64,000 bases of DNA, taken from positions 300,285 through 364,284 of the forward strand of contig JACEEZ010020103.1 of the NCBI GenBank assembly GCA_016584305.1, read 5' to 3'. Shown one piece after another: positions 1-12,726 of this stretch (its first letter is position 1; every line of letters starts with the position of its first letter). The position numbers and the translations under genes are program-made. This stretch comes from Chionoecetes opilio (lineage: Eukaryota > Arthropoda > Malacostraca > Decapoda > Majidae). Below the pieces are notes generated by a model that was not told where the DNA came from, did not search any database, and was given only the letters and a program-made list of their open reading frames with translations.

Positions 1-48
1 GAACGCCAGTCGGAGACGCTAACCACTCCGCTACCGCCTCCCCTAAAT

Positions 49-50
<2 letters not shown>
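1..50 (-). repeat. tRNA-like head, probable SINE fragment cut by the window edge
   Basis: Read on the minus strand this stretch contains TAGCGGAGTGGTTAGCG, which fits the RNA polymerase III A-box (TRGYNNARNNG) at the start of a tRNA-derived SINE or tRNA. The B-box would lie outside the window, so the call cannot be completed. It directly abuts a TG microsatellite. Confidence 0.35.

Positions 51-127
<77 letters not shown>
51..127. repeat. (TG)n microsatellite
   Basis: Nearly pure TG dinucleotides with a few A interruptions. The reading frame of the LINE fragment that follows runs back into it, which gives an artificial Cys-Val N-terminus that is not protein. Confidence 0.95.
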
Positions 128-1018
128 AAATATCTGGGGACTCCCTTCACGTGTGACGGTTCGGTGTCATCTGCTGTGAAAATACATGCACAAAACAAGT
201 TATGTCATGTTTTAAAATTTGTCTCATTTATTCGAAAAAACAATGACATTCCTTTTATTGTAAAACGTCGTTTGTTCGATGCTGCCCTTATGTCATCTTT
301 ACTGTATGGCTGTGAGTCTTGGGTAGGCGCTGACGTGAAACCTATCATTAAGTTGTACAATTGGGCCATGAAGGAGTTGTTAGGGGTAAGGAGAGCCACT
401 ACCAATAATGTATGTTATGCTGAGTTAGGATACCCCTCGCTGCCTGACCTTCTAAGACACAAACAACACAAGTTTTATCATAGTATGTGGTCAGAGAGAC
501 GTAACATGAACGATGACCCTTTGTCTTTCGCTCTTAAGTATGTTATGTCTTTAAATACCCCGGTTGGAAAACTTGTGGCCCACATGACACACAATAATGT
601 CCCTCACATGTCCTCTATGTTGTATAATGTACATAATACAATTGCTAACTCTGAGGCAACAAGATGCAATGTATATAAAACAATTAACCCTGAATTTAAA
701 GTACATGACATTTATGAAAAGAAACATGTAATTAACGATCTACATAGGATGTCGTTTACACGTTTTCGAGTCTGTGGTCATAGTTTAGTAGTGGAAACGG
801 GACGCTGGAACAGGCGCGGACGTGGTCGCCTTCCTCTCGAGGAGCGCCTGTGTATATGTGGTGACATACAAACAGAACAACATGTGGTAGAGGTGTGCCC
901 CATAACACAGCACATTAGAAACCTTTACAGATTTAATACTGTTCATAACGTATTCTCTAATTTCAGTGATGTAATAACATGCAAAATTATTCATGAAGTT
1001 TTAAATAGTTATACTTAA
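128..1018 (+). pseudogene. Non-LTR retrotransposon ORF2, C-terminal part only
   Basis: About 295 codons stay open from KYLGTPF to a TAA. KYLG marks the block after the reverse transcriptase catalytic aspartates, and LLYGCESW is a hallmark of the post-RT region of LINEs. Near the end CICGDIQTEQHVVEVC forms a CxCx7Hx4C knuckle, which is typical of LINE C-termini. Endonuclease and most of the RT are missing, so this is a 5'-truncated copy starting inside or next to the TG repeat. The frame is unbroken over the remaining part, which suggests a fairly young insertion. The clade is not certain from this part alone; an RTE- or I-like element is likely. Confidence 0.85.
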
Positions 1019-1564
<546 letters not shown>

Positions 1565-2689
1565 TGTTCGTGTAAAAGGTGAAACAACCCAATTACTAGC
1601 ATCATAAAGTATTTAACATATTTACATCACATTCTTATGGCGCACACACAACAACAACCCACCATCATTCCTAATCCCGCCTCCTTCATCTCTCTTCTTA
1701 GAAACATAATTAATTTTCCTTTGGTTAGAATTAATAGACTATATTCCCCTACGATCTTAAATTCGTCATACCTAAATCATAACAAAGTATTTTCCTAGTT
1801 TTTCAATGTAGCATCCTTTTACCCTGCGTCAATTTTATTTTTGATATGGTGTCCTTATTGGTTAAACTCCTTCACTTCACGCTGCCTCCTCCTTTCATCA
1901 TCCATTTGCAGTTCGTTTCAATCGCTCCAAGTCACCGGGGAAGATATACAGAGGTGAAGAAGATTATTGAAGGAAGGAAGGAAGGAAGGAAGGAGGAAGC
2001 AAGGTGAAGGGATAGGATGAGGAGAAAGAGAAGGAGCAGGACGGGGAGGAAGGAGAAAGGTAATAGGGAGAAAGGAAAAATAAAAATAAAACGGAAATGA
2101 GGGTTATGGATGGTGATAATAAATATGATAGGAAGATTGATAGCAAGAGAGAGGTAAGAGGAGGAGCAGGAGGAGAAAAGAAAACTAAAGCTATGGTTTG
2201 AAACAGAGGGAAAGAAGGCGAAGAGAAGAAAGATAGAAAGAATGGAAAGAGTAGAAGACATTGAGATTAAGGTTAAAAGAAATGCATATATGTATAGTAT
2301 ATTATAAGCGAAAGGGGACTTGAGCGGAGGAGAGCAGGCAGGGCAAGATACATCATTTATAGAAAGAAGGAGAGGGAATAAAGGAGACAGTGGAAAAGAA
2401 AGGGCAAGAGAGGGAGAGCAAGGCATAAAATAGGAAGAAAAATAATAAAACAAGAAGTTAATAGACACGAAAAGAAAAGAGGTACAAAAAAAATGGAAAA
2501 AACGAAGTCACACTAAATCTGAGGTGACTGGAAGAAGCATCCTGGCGTTTGTTGACACCGTTGTTACCGTGACTAAACAGCCACCAATTACCGCTGCATG
2601 GCCAACACAAATGCCTCGACGCTCCTGGAAACACTTCAATTCCCGACGCCTCCCACCTCGACCTCATTGAAGAGAAGGAACACAGCGTT
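1565..2689. other. Purine-rich gene-free stretch
   Basis: From about 1960 to 2480 the plus strand is strongly purine-rich, with GGAA and GGA runs and a short (GAAG)n block near 1970. A long open frame on the opposite strand is rich in Ser, Leu, Phe and Pro and has no recognisable domain; it is explained by this bias. I see no gene. Confidence 0.6.
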
Positions 2690-2932
2690 TTGGGAAAGAA
2701 ATAGGGAAAAACTGGTTCACAAATAGGGTGGTGAATGATTGATAGTAGACAGGTAGTTAGTACGGAGTCCTTAGTGAGCTTTAAAGGGAGGCTAGATAAA
2801 TTCATGGATGGGGATGAAAGGTGGATGTAGGTAGTGTTAAGTGACAGGAACTACCTCGTGTAGGTCTCACGGCCTCTTGTAGCTTCCTTATTTCTTATGT
2901 TCTTATGTTGTTATGTTCTTATGTTTCTATTC
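2690..2932 (+). mobile_element. LINE 3' end (CR1/L2-like), ATGTTCTT tail
   Basis: The plus strand encodes remnants of an RT C-terminus: FTNRVVND is broken by a TGA, then [17 protein letters not shown] follows. After that comes the untranslated tail with 'ggcctcttgtagcttcctta' and repeats of TTCTTATG. The same tail occurs at 12.3, 17.0, 21.8 and 45.8 kb in this window. Confidence 0.6.
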
Positions 2933-3130
2933 TCCTCACTCCCCATTGCTAGGAGGCGCTCCTAAGTAGGGAGTGGTACAGAGAAAGCAGTGTGGTGATG
3001 GATGGTGAACAGTGGTGTGGTGAGGTGGTGGTGGTGATGATGATGGTCGTGGCGGGTACGTGTGTGATGAAATCATTCTAACACGTGAATTGCTTCCTCG
3101 CTATTTTACAAGTTCCCCTTTGGCTGCTTG

Positions 3131-3341
3131 TTAACCTCTTCACGCCCAGATCTTTCCTTTGCAAAAAAAATCGTCTGTTGTTAGCCATAAAGTAACGAAA
3201 AGTATATAAAAATACCAAATTAGTTAGTCGATAATGATACTAAACAGGTCATATCTATAAAATATTGCTTATATTCACTAAAAATCGTCTCATGGTGGCC
3301 AAATAACAAAGGAAATTACGTTCTGGGTCTCAAGGTTTTAA
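3131..3341 (+). mobile_element. TTAA-flanked MITE, copy 1
   Basis: About 210 bp starting with TTAACC..TTCACGCCCAGATC and ending ACGTTCTGGGTCTCAAG..TTTTAA. The ends are short inverted repeats bounded by TTAA, the target duplication of piggyBac-type elements. It encodes nothing. The last bases before the right TTAA differ from the family. Confidence 0.7.
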
Positions 3342-3582
3342 TGCTTTGGTTAGCGTTAGTACTGTCCGTTCTCCCCCTACCTACCTACCTTTCCCCAATC
3401 AACACCTCCACTACCTTCTCGACCCTCCCTTCCTCACCTATTATTTCATGTTCCTTCCCCCACAGCATACCATAACATGTCTCTATTATTAAGTTGAGTG
3501 AATCGATGAATGATAAAAAATGAATGCATGAAAATAAAAAAAAGCCGACACATTTCTTCTTCACTGCAACTCTTAACGCATC

Positions 3583-3808
<226 letters not shown>

Positions 3809-4069
3809 ACTCAACCGTACCAACATCGATATACACCAAAAATCGCACATAAACATGATAAAGAAAAACGAACGACCGTCACAGCAGAAAGACGACAAAC
3901 TAGGATTTTAGGAGCAAACTTTTTCTACAACATGTGGGAAACAAGAAACAAGGAAGAGGAGGAAAAGAATACTTGTAAGGTGGTCTTGTTGCCTATCAAA
4001 AACCTTGTTGCATGAGGGGTTTTTTTTCATGACTCCGACAACCATGAATTTTATGTACAGTTTTTGACC

Positions 4070-4070
<1 letters not shown>

Positions 4071-4130
<60 letters not shown>
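4071..4130. repeat. (CTGT)n microsatellite
   Basis: About 15 CTGT units run directly into the 26-bp minisatellite that follows. Confidence 0.95.
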
Positions 4131-4131
<1 letters not shown>

Positions 4132-4631
4132 ATTATTTCGGTAGTGGGCATTATGGTATTATTTCGGTAGTAGGCATCATGGTATTATTTCGGTAGTGGT
4201 CATTATGGTATTATTTCGGTGGTGGGCATTATGGTATTATTTCGGTAGTGGGCATTATGGTATTATTTCGGTAGTGGGCATTATGGTATTATTTCGGTAG
4301 TGGGCATCATGGTATTATTTCGGTAGTGGGCATTATGGTATTATTTCGGTAGTGGGCATTATGGTATTATTTCGGTAGTGGGCATTATGGTATTATTTCG
4401 GTAGTGGGCATTAAGGTATTATTTCGGTAGTGGGCATTATGGTATTATTTCGGTAGTGGGCATCATGGTATTATTTCGGTAGTAGGCATTATGGTATTAT
4501 TTCGGTAGTGGGCATTAAGGTATTATTTCGGTAGTGGGCATTATGGTATTATTTCGGTAGTGGGCATTATGATATTATTTCGGTAGTGGGCATTATGGTA
4601 TTATTTCGGTAGTGGGCATTATGGTATTATT
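4131..4631 (+). repeat. 26-bp minisatellite, about 19 copies
   Basis: The unit is TATTATTTCGGTAGTGGGCA followed by TTATGG. Copies are nearly identical. Variants are limited to a few sites, such as CATTATGG to CATCATGG or CATTAAGG and GTGGG to GTAGG. There are no unique spacers, so this is not CRISPR-like. Its homogeneity suggests recent expansion. Confidence 0.95.
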
Positions 4632-4868
4632 TCCAACGGTGTAAGGAACAAAATACTACATGCTACTAATTTCGTGATGATTTAAAAAGGCCTTTGATAA
4701 GCATGAGTAGTGTAAAAAAAGTTGTTGATAGTTGGTAGCTGACATCACGAGAGACTCGATTGAAGATTTAAGAGAAATTGACTAAAAAAACTATCAAAAC
4801 TCTTCAGAAAGTGTCTCGCAGAAGGAAAAAGTTCAAAAACCGTATCACGGCTCGTAAATGTGAATATT

Positions 4869-4869
<1 letters not shown>

Positions 4870-4932
<63 letters not shown>

Positions 4933-5067
4933 GTGTGTGTGTGTGTTGTGGTGTGTGTGTTGTGGGTGTGTGTGTGTGTGTGTGTTGTGTGTGGTTGTGT
5001 GTGGTGTGTGTTGTGGTTGTGTGTTGTGTGTTGTGTGTGTGTGTGTGTGTTGTGTGTGTGTGGTTGT

Positions 5068-5113
<46 letters not shown>

Positions 5114-5158
5114 GTGTGTGTGTGTGTGTGTGGTGTGTGTGTGTGTGTGTGTGTGTGT

Positions 5159-5189
<31 letters not shown>

Positions 5190-5215
5190 TGTGTGTGTGT
5201 GTGTGTGTTGTGGTG

Positions 5216-5246
<31 letters not shown>

Positions 5247-5338
5247 TGTGTGTGTGTGGTTGTGGTGTGTGTGTGTGTGTGTGGTGTGTGTGTGTGTGTG
5301 TGGTGTGTGTGTGTGTGTGGTGTGGTGTGTGTGTGTGT

Positions 5339-5434
<96 letters not shown>

Positions 5435-5450
5435 GTGTGTGGTGTGTGTG

Positions 5451-5515
<65 letters not shown>

Positions 5516-5550
5516 GTGTGTGTTGTGTGTGTGTGTTGTGTGTGTGTTGT
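4870..5550. repeat. Imperfect (TG)n array, about 680 bp
   Basis: TG repeats broken by many TGTTG and TGGTG slips. The interruptions look like slippage products or raw-read errors. No coding content. Confidence 0.95.
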
Positions 5551-5559
5551 CTTGTAGGC

Positions 5560-6249
5560 CTTGTTCGTATAGTGAATAGATGCTTGAAGTTGCAGTGTGG
5601 TCATTTAGTGTGTTGGTGAATTGTTTTGTTATGTGTGGTATGTAAATATAGATAAAGTGTGTGTATTAAAAATGTGGGTCATATTATTTGAATAGTCTAA
5701 TACTAATCATAATGGAATAAAAATAATTAAAGTTGCATAGATATATTCATGAGTTCTAGAAGATTTTGTTCAAGCCGACTTTCGTTCTATATAAATATAT
5801 TTTTCAATTATAAAACTATAGAATTATGTAATATTACATAATAATGTATTCAAGATAGGCACTTATAACATGATGAATAAGGTACTCGAGCTTTATGAAT
5901 ACAACCTATCATATATATATTTGAATATAATATAAAATATATATTCTATAATAATATATATAATTAATAATTGTTGCCCTAAAAGCTTAATACTATAATG
6001 CACAAGTACCTTGTAGCATTTCAGTAATACTAATTTATTAATATATATGTGATATTAATATTTTTATATTTACTTATATAGTTATATATATATGCACTAT
6101 TTAACACATTGTCAGCTTCTATGTATTTTGAAAGTCCCTGATGCTTCAAGATAACTTTAAAAATCTATTTCTCGTCAATGTACGTATATACTGTAGATGC
6201 CAGTGGGTTGTTTTTGGCATACCTTTAAAGGCTTAAACCCTAGTAATGC
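5560..6249. other. AT-rich gene-free stretch
   Basis: Very AT-rich with many short TATATA tracts around 5900-6090. No open frame, splice pattern or repeat end was recognised. Confidence 0.5.
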
Positions 6250-7303
6250 CCAGGGGCGTAGTTAGGGACCTGGGCATTGGGGTCTGTAGCCCCGAATGTT
6301 TTTATGAATAGCCCCTGATCTCAAATACCTTTTTTTTTTATTTATTATTATATTTTTTTCTCACAAAAATAAGATAAGCTCTGAAATTAAATTTTATGTT
6401 GGCCCCAGGGCCAACATAAAATTATAGTAAAAAACAAGATATTTGGTTAGATGTTACTTAGCGTATATGCTGATAACATTCTTTTTATGAGCAGGACATG
6501 AGAGAGGTGGAGAGAACAGAGGAGATGAGGAGTGCATGACAGAGGAGACACCAAAAGACCTTTTGAAGAAGTCTTTTTTTTCGAAGTGCATTTTTTCGAA
6601 GTGCATTTTTTTCGAAGTGCATTTTTTCGAAGTGCATTTTTTTCAAAGTGCATTTTTTTCGAAGTGCATTTGTTTCGAAGTGCTTTTTTTTAAAGAGCAC
6701 TTTTTCGAAATGCATTTTTTTCGAAGTGCATTTTTTCGAAGTGAGTTTTTTCGAAATGCAGTTTTATGAAATGCAGTTTTTTCGAAAATGCAATTTTTTA
6801 GTTACAAAGATTAGTCAAATTATTTTAAATAATTGGACGTGTTCCTTCAATAGTTTGCAAGAGGTCTTGGAAGTGCATTTTTTTTAAGTGCATTTTATTC
6901 TAAGTGCACTGTTGTGTGTCCTTGGCCAGTCCTTTGTGATGTAAAAAAAAAAATAGTTAAAAACCGAGGTTGGTCAGATATCAGTATTGAACAAAGCATT
7001 GGCAATATACAATCTATATGACTGCTTCATCACGCCAAAGCTCTTTTTCTTAGGGTTTTACTCCTACTGATGAAAATAAAAATAATAGCGAGGTTGAACC
7101 CCAACTCAGATTGTCTTAATTATTTTGATTTCATGTTTTGAAAGTTTTCCTAAGCAAATAACCACAGCTTTTTAGTAGAGCACAGTGTCTCACATCTTAC
7201 ATTCATTATACTCATAAATAAATAAAAAATTTCCTGTAAAAATTTAAAGATCTCTTGGCTGGGCTAAGCCCCCAATGTTTCAAGATCCTAAATACGCTCC
7301 TGG
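6250..7303. mobile_element. Non-autonomous TIR element, about 1.05 kb
   Basis: The left end CCAGGGGCGTAGTTAGGGAC is mirrored on the right by 'gatcctaaatacgctcctgg', an imperfect terminal inverted repeat of about 20 bp. The interior holds no transposase frame. It does hold a TTCGAA-rich tandem repeat. The 'ggggcgta' end resembles hAT-like MITEs with CAGNGGCGTA ends. No clear target duplication was identified. Confidence 0.5.
6560..6910 (+). repeat. 15-16 bp tandem repeat, TTTTTTCGAAGTGCA
   Basis: About 17 to 20 units of TTTTTTCGAAGTGCA with small variants (CGAAATGCA, CAAAGTGCA). Each unit has a central TTCGAA. The last units near 6870-6910 are separated by about 75 bp of other sequence. Short open frames on both strands (Phe-Phe-Glu-Val or Lys-Lys-Asn-Ala-Leu) are by-products. 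Confidence 0.85.
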
Positions 7304-9144
7304 TCTTAAGCATGCAAGGTTTTGATACGTGTTTTTTTATGTATCTTATGGAAGAAACAAATATTTGCACATGTGAACGAGATGCCGCGTGAAATGCTGT
7401 GAGGAAGCCCTGGCGCGGGCCCTTATATTAGCGGGGCTCCGCCAGCCACTCACGGGGCGCGAGGTGGGGGCGGCGGGACAGTGAAGGCCAATCACAGCCC
7501 CCACACGTCACTCACACACGCACACATACACACACACACATACACACTGCCCCAGCATACATACATACACACACAGTCACACACACACACACACACTGCC
7601 CAGCCACGGCCTTCTTATACATGTATAAGAAGGCCGTGGCCCAGCTCACACACGCGTCCCCATCACCACCACACAACGCCCACAGTGCACACACGCCCCC
7701 GCCCACACCACCCACCACCACGCCCACCACCTCCCCACCCTGCAGCATCACCAGGCTTCACCCACACCCGCTCACGCCCTTAGAATGGTCAGCCAAGTCC
7801 CTGATCCACGAATTCAGGGCACAAGGGCAGTCACAAGACGCCCCTAGAATGCCCCGGGGAACAATGGGCGGCCTACAGTGTCGCCCCGCTGGCTGGGTGA
7901 CACAAGGGCTCAGGTGCGGGGCCCGTAATCACCGCTCATTACCTCCACTGTGACCGCCCACCTATTGTGGAGGCTCGGCTCTATTCCACCTCCTCTTCCA
8001 CCTCTTATTCCACCTCCTCTTCCTCTCTCCACCTCATTCTCCTCCTCTTCCACCTGTTCTTCCTTTATCCACCTCCTCATCTTCCTCTCTCTCCACCTTC
8101 TAATCGTGATCCTCCTCTTATATCATAGCAACAATAACACAGTGCATTTTTTAACATGCTAACTGGGCGACCAAAAGTGATTTCCCCAGTGATGGAAAAC
8201 TGTCGCCCAGTAAGGACATTTTCAAGCTACTGGGCGACAAGATATTTATTCATAAAATCCTTCCTAGATGCAATGGCTCATCATGTCTGTGTGTGTAAGA
8301 TCCAGAAGTGCTTTTTATTACTGCATATGATCATTATCTATATATATTTCTTCCTTTTATGTCTATATAATCTTGTGCCGCCATATATACCCCGTCGATT
8401 GCTTGCGTAGTGAAAATTTGTTGGTGTCACTGGAAAATTAATAGGCACAGCAAGGAAAGGGAGGGGAGGGGTCTCACAACATACGAAATGGGGAAGATAA
8501 TACCAAAAAGGTGTAGTTTAACAGGTATGCCTACTACCACCCTTCAGGATATCCAAGGAATGTCGCCCAGTAAGATTTGCTTAAAAAATGCTCTGACCGT
8601 GACGCCTTGTTACAGGTACACTACGGGATAATTACTCGTTAATTAAGCGTCAGAATTCTTGTTACTAACGCGAATGGTTGGTGGTTGCAGTTATACGTCA
8701 CATCTCAAATCCCTAACTTTCTTTTTGTGATAAGTAAGTCCACTTCATAGCCAGCCAACCAAACCAAATTAGTTTCCTATTGCAATATATTTTTTAATAA
8801 GTTTATGGGTGGACTATACTGTAGGCTATATAGGAAGTCAGGCATAAATGGGTTAACTTCCTATCTACTGAGTCATATCCATAGGTGGGTTTTTATTTTT
8901 TTATACCGCCTAAATATCTCACTGTAATAAGTAAAGACACGCTGTCATCGAGGAGGGAAGAGGAAAGGGGGGAAAAATTGTTGGGTTATGGCATCAAGAA
9001 ACTCCCCCACTCAGTAACCTCATAGCCTTTCCTTCATCATATCAAGGTTCTCCATATACCGTACAAAGTGCCATGAACAAACATATAAATATCCTCACTC
9101 AGTCCTACACACACGATGAATAAAAGAAATATCATAAGGAAAAC
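7304..9144. other. Gene-free stretch, partly GC-rich
   Basis: From 7380 to 7960 the sequence is GC-rich with CA repeats, including 'cgggcccttatattagcggg', and could be a CpG-type promoter fragment, but no exon was found. 8000-8110 is a pyrimidine-rich TCCACCTCC block. The motif CTGGGCGAC or its complement occurs near 8163, 8205, 8231 and 8563. Nothing codes convincingly. Confidence 0.4.
7603..7640. repeat. Perfect 38-bp palindrome
   Basis: The left arm GCCACGGCCTTCTTATACA is followed directly by its exact reverse complement with no loop. It sits between CA-rich stretches. Confidence 0.9.
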
Positions 9145-9559
9145 ATGATGGCTGGCTACTCACGGCAACGCGCAGCTCAAGTGGGCCTCCTGCACCTCGC
9201 TTCCGGCCTGCTTCCTGCCTTCACCCGGCCTGCCCGAAGCTTGCAGGCACCCAGGTACTCAAACATAATACAAACGGTAACATATAGTTTGATACGCGAA
9301 TCCTTTAAAAACAACAACAAACAAAAAAAAGGCAATCAACCTCGTTCGTCCTGCACACCGGCGCCCGACCACTACCGCCGCCATGCTCAGCCTAAACCCT
9401 GCCCCGCGAGTCACGAGGAACGTACCAAGCTGCAAGCTCCCACGTTTACGTCAGCCAGCTTTCGATGTGTTGGGCGGTATAAGTATCTGTTATTTGGTGT
9501 TATCGTTTATAATTCTATTATGACAAGTAAACCTAAAGATGCATATGACTTTAGAAATA

Positions 9560-9975
9560 TATGAATTAAACCTTCACATTTAATATTTGACTGAAACTTT
9601 TTTCGAAATCTATGAGAGGGAATTTAATTAGCTTCATTGATATAATAATTATTTATTTTGATAAATGAATTAGAACATAATACATTATAATAAATAAATA
9701 ATATAATGGTAAATTCTTTGATTTGAGATACAAAATAGTTAGTTAAATCAAATTCCAAGTGAGTTCTAATTCATTTGAGATTGTATAGCAATGGATGTAT
9801 AATTCCGCTTATTGATATGGGTTGCCATGTAAAAGTTTTTGGCAATTAATGGCGAAAGTAAAGTCATCATATTCTGTGAGTCTCTTGGCCTACTTGTCTG
9901 TTTTACGGTTTTTTGATAATATTATAGACAAACATTTCCGAAGATAACAATACTTTTATACTGATAAACAGACGG
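9560..9975. mobile_element. Diverged member of the AT-rich foldback family
   Basis: It contains the family's marks: 'gataaatgaattagaacat', 'gttctaattcattt', 'ggcaattaatggcgaa', a 'ttgataatattatagac' end and 'tactgataaac'. The same order is found at 46.8-47.9 and 57.9-58.8 kb. The arms are too diverged to pair fully. It codes nothing. Confidence 0.55.
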
Positions 9976-10275
9976 CTTTGCCACTACCGCCGCCAAGCCT
10001 CCAGCCTCCTCCCTGCCTCCCGCTGAAGTTCACGAGGTAAAGTACCAAACGACTCGCAAAGCTTCGACACTTTACTGTCATTTCACAGTTTTCTCCTTGA
10101 TTCTTGTACTGTGACTTGCTTAACTGGTGTCTATCGTGAGCTTTAAGGTTCTATTTGATGACAGTAAACGTACCAGATGTATGTATACCTTGATTGTTGC
10201 AATAATTATGATCACAATCACTTCACTAATTAACGGCTTCAACTGTTTTTTCGAAGCGTCTCTGAGATGTATGAA

Positions 10276-10338
<63 letters not shown>

Positions 10339-10353
10339 GAGAGAGAGAGAGAG

Positions 10354-10398
<45 letters not shown>

Positions 10399-10416
10399 TA
10401 TATATATAATATATAT

Positions 10417-10462
<46 letters not shown>
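10276..10462. repeat. (GA)n followed by (TA)n microsatellite
   Basis: About 80 bp of GA runs into about 100 bp of TA with ATA slips. Confidence 0.95.
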
Positions 10463-10464
<2 letters not shown>

Positions 10465-10560
10465 GTTTAATATGTTAATGTTCTTTATATTGGAGATAGA
10501 AAAATAAGATTAAATCAAACTCCCAAGTCGAGTATTTTTATGTGTGTGTGTGTGTTTGTG

Positions 10561-10716
10561 CAGTGGCGTAGCTATGGGGGGGGCATATGCCCCTCCATGA
10601 AAAAACGGTGACCCCCACTGGCCAGGGGCATCAGAATGCCCCTGCGCTCCGTTTGCCTAGTGACCCCCCTTACTCACTTGTGCCCCCCTATTGATAGATA
10701 CCTGGCAACGCCACTG
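10561..10716. mobile_element. Small TIR element with CAGTGGCG ends
   Basis: Starts CAGTGGCGTAGC and ends CAACGCCACTG, giving an inverted terminal match of about 8 bp. CAGTGGCGTAGC is a common start of hAT-type MITEs. No matching 8-bp target duplication is visible, so this stays tentative. Confidence 0.4.
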
Positions 10717-11060
10717 TCCAAGATGGTAAGCGTGGCACCCCTGTGGTCCGGCTGTCACCACCACTTGCTGAAAAACACAGCCTTGCCCCACCACCACCAC
10801 AACCCGCCCGCCAAGTCCTAGCACGCTCTCATGACCACTGGTACTGACCTATCATGTTGATATGCCAAGGGACGCTGAGAGGGTTACAATCCCAGAGAAA
10901 TTCAATGTTCCTGCGGAACGCCAGGACACACACACTCACTCACACAACCACACAGGGCAACCAACCCGACAAAGTGCCCACGAGAGGCATAATGCAAGCA
11001 AGCGTCCATCTCGAAAATCAGGAATTAAATTTTGCAGTCTATATAATGATGGACGATAAA

Positions 11061-11340
<280 letters not shown>

Positions 11341-11722
11341 TCAAATTTAGGATAAGAACATAAGAAAATAAGGAAGCTTAAGAAAACACCGAAATTTCAA
11401 CGTCCTTAGAAAATAACGAAGATAACTTAAATAACAGGGCCAAGAAGTAATGAAGAGGGAGAAACGAAGAAGGAAGAAGAGAGGAGAGAAGAGTGTGAAC
11501 ATGAGAGAATGAGACTTGGAAAGGGAGGCAGGTCACTTAATGTCCAAGTTGGGAACATTACATTAAGTTTTAAGAGGTTTGGTGTGACACTTCCCTGGTG
11601 CGTGGTTATCGTCGTCACCTGGGAAGGACCAGGCCAGGCGCCTCGTTAAACCTTAAGGTGGGTCATTGCCGAACACCTGCCCGTGGGAGAGGACGGAAGC
11701 AGTCAAGGAGAAACACCTGCAC

Positions 11723-12244
11723 TTCACCCCTTGAGTCCCAGAACGTAATTTCCATTGTAATTTGGGTATCATTAGACTATTAAAATGAATGTAGGCAATA
11801 ATTGGCAGCGAGCGAAGCGAGCTGCTACTTACCATAAGACCCATTCGCGTAAGGGGAGTGGAACCAAGTTTAAGCCAAAAAGTGAATAACTACTCCTAAA
11901 TATTGTCGGATTGAGCTGAAATTTGACATGCAAGTAGTGCTGTCAAAATCAATGGGGGTCTGTGAAACAAACTTTTTGCGTAGAACAAGCCCTTAATGAG
12001 TAATTAACGTAATGAGTTAATTGGCTGGAACGTGGCTCGCTGTCACGTTCCAGCCGCAAGAACTGAGCCAAAAGCAAAGGGGCCAAAGGCTGGACGGCTA
12101 TATATACTTGATTTTATAGATATGATCTGTTTAGTACCCTTGTCTGCTAAGTAATTTGGTATACTAAGTGACTTTTCGTAATTTTATGGCTAACAACGGA
12201 CAATTTTATACAGCAAAGGAAACATCTGGGCGTGAAGGGGCTAA
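11723..12244 (-). mobile_element. TTAA-type MITE split by a ~310-bp insertion
   Basis: The left half 'ttgagtcccagaacgtaatt' to about 11,800 and the right half from about 12,112 to 'gggcgtgaaggggctaa' together make one minus-oriented copy of the family. Between them lies about 310 bp that the other copies lack. Both outer TTAA sites have decayed (TTCA and CTAA). The insert contains 'gcagcgagcgaagcgagctgc', a short inverted motif, but I do not recognise its family. Confidence 0.6.
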
Positions 12245-12278
12245 GATATAGAGGTTGTGTGTGCAGGTGGTCGATGTA

Positions 12279-12726
12279 AGAACATAAGAACATAAGAAAA
12301 TAAGGAAGCTACAAGAGGCCGCGAGACCTACACGTGGTTGTTCCTGCTACCTAACACTACCTACATCCACCTTTCATCCCCAAGAAAATAAGGAAGCTAC
12401 AAGAGGCCGTGAGACCTACACGTGGTAGTTCCTGTTACTAACACTACCTACATCCACCTTTCATCCCCATCCATGAATCTATCCAGCCTCCCTCTAAAGC
12501 TCTCTAATGACTCCGCACTAACTACCTGTCTACTGAGTCCATTCCAATCATTCACCACCCTATTTGTGAACCTGTTTTTCCCTTTATTTTTAAAATTACG
12601 CTTTTCCAGCTTGAATCCGTTACTTCTTGTTGTACCCTGGTTAATGTGGGGTTTTGTTGCTGTGTGAGTTCCCTGTGCTATAAGGCAAGCAGCAGGCCTT
12701 TGGGACAGCTGGTTGCGAGTAAGCAA
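12279..12726 (-). mobile_element. LINE 3' fragment with RT C-terminal codons
   Basis: The minus strand from about 12,720 down to 12,450 encodes RFTNRVVNDWNGLSRQVV and then [19 protein letters not shown] with a stop. This is the conserved tail of CR1/L2-like LINE proteins. It is followed by the untranslated tail and (CATAAGAA)n. A second partial copy of the tail is inserted in tandem at about 12,290-12,390. Confidence 0.7.

Noticed and set aside
1932..2468. A 178-residue Ser/Leu/Phe-rich membrane-like protein on the minus strand
   Set aside because: It lies in a purine-biased stretch which gives such residues by chance, and there is no domain or splice support.
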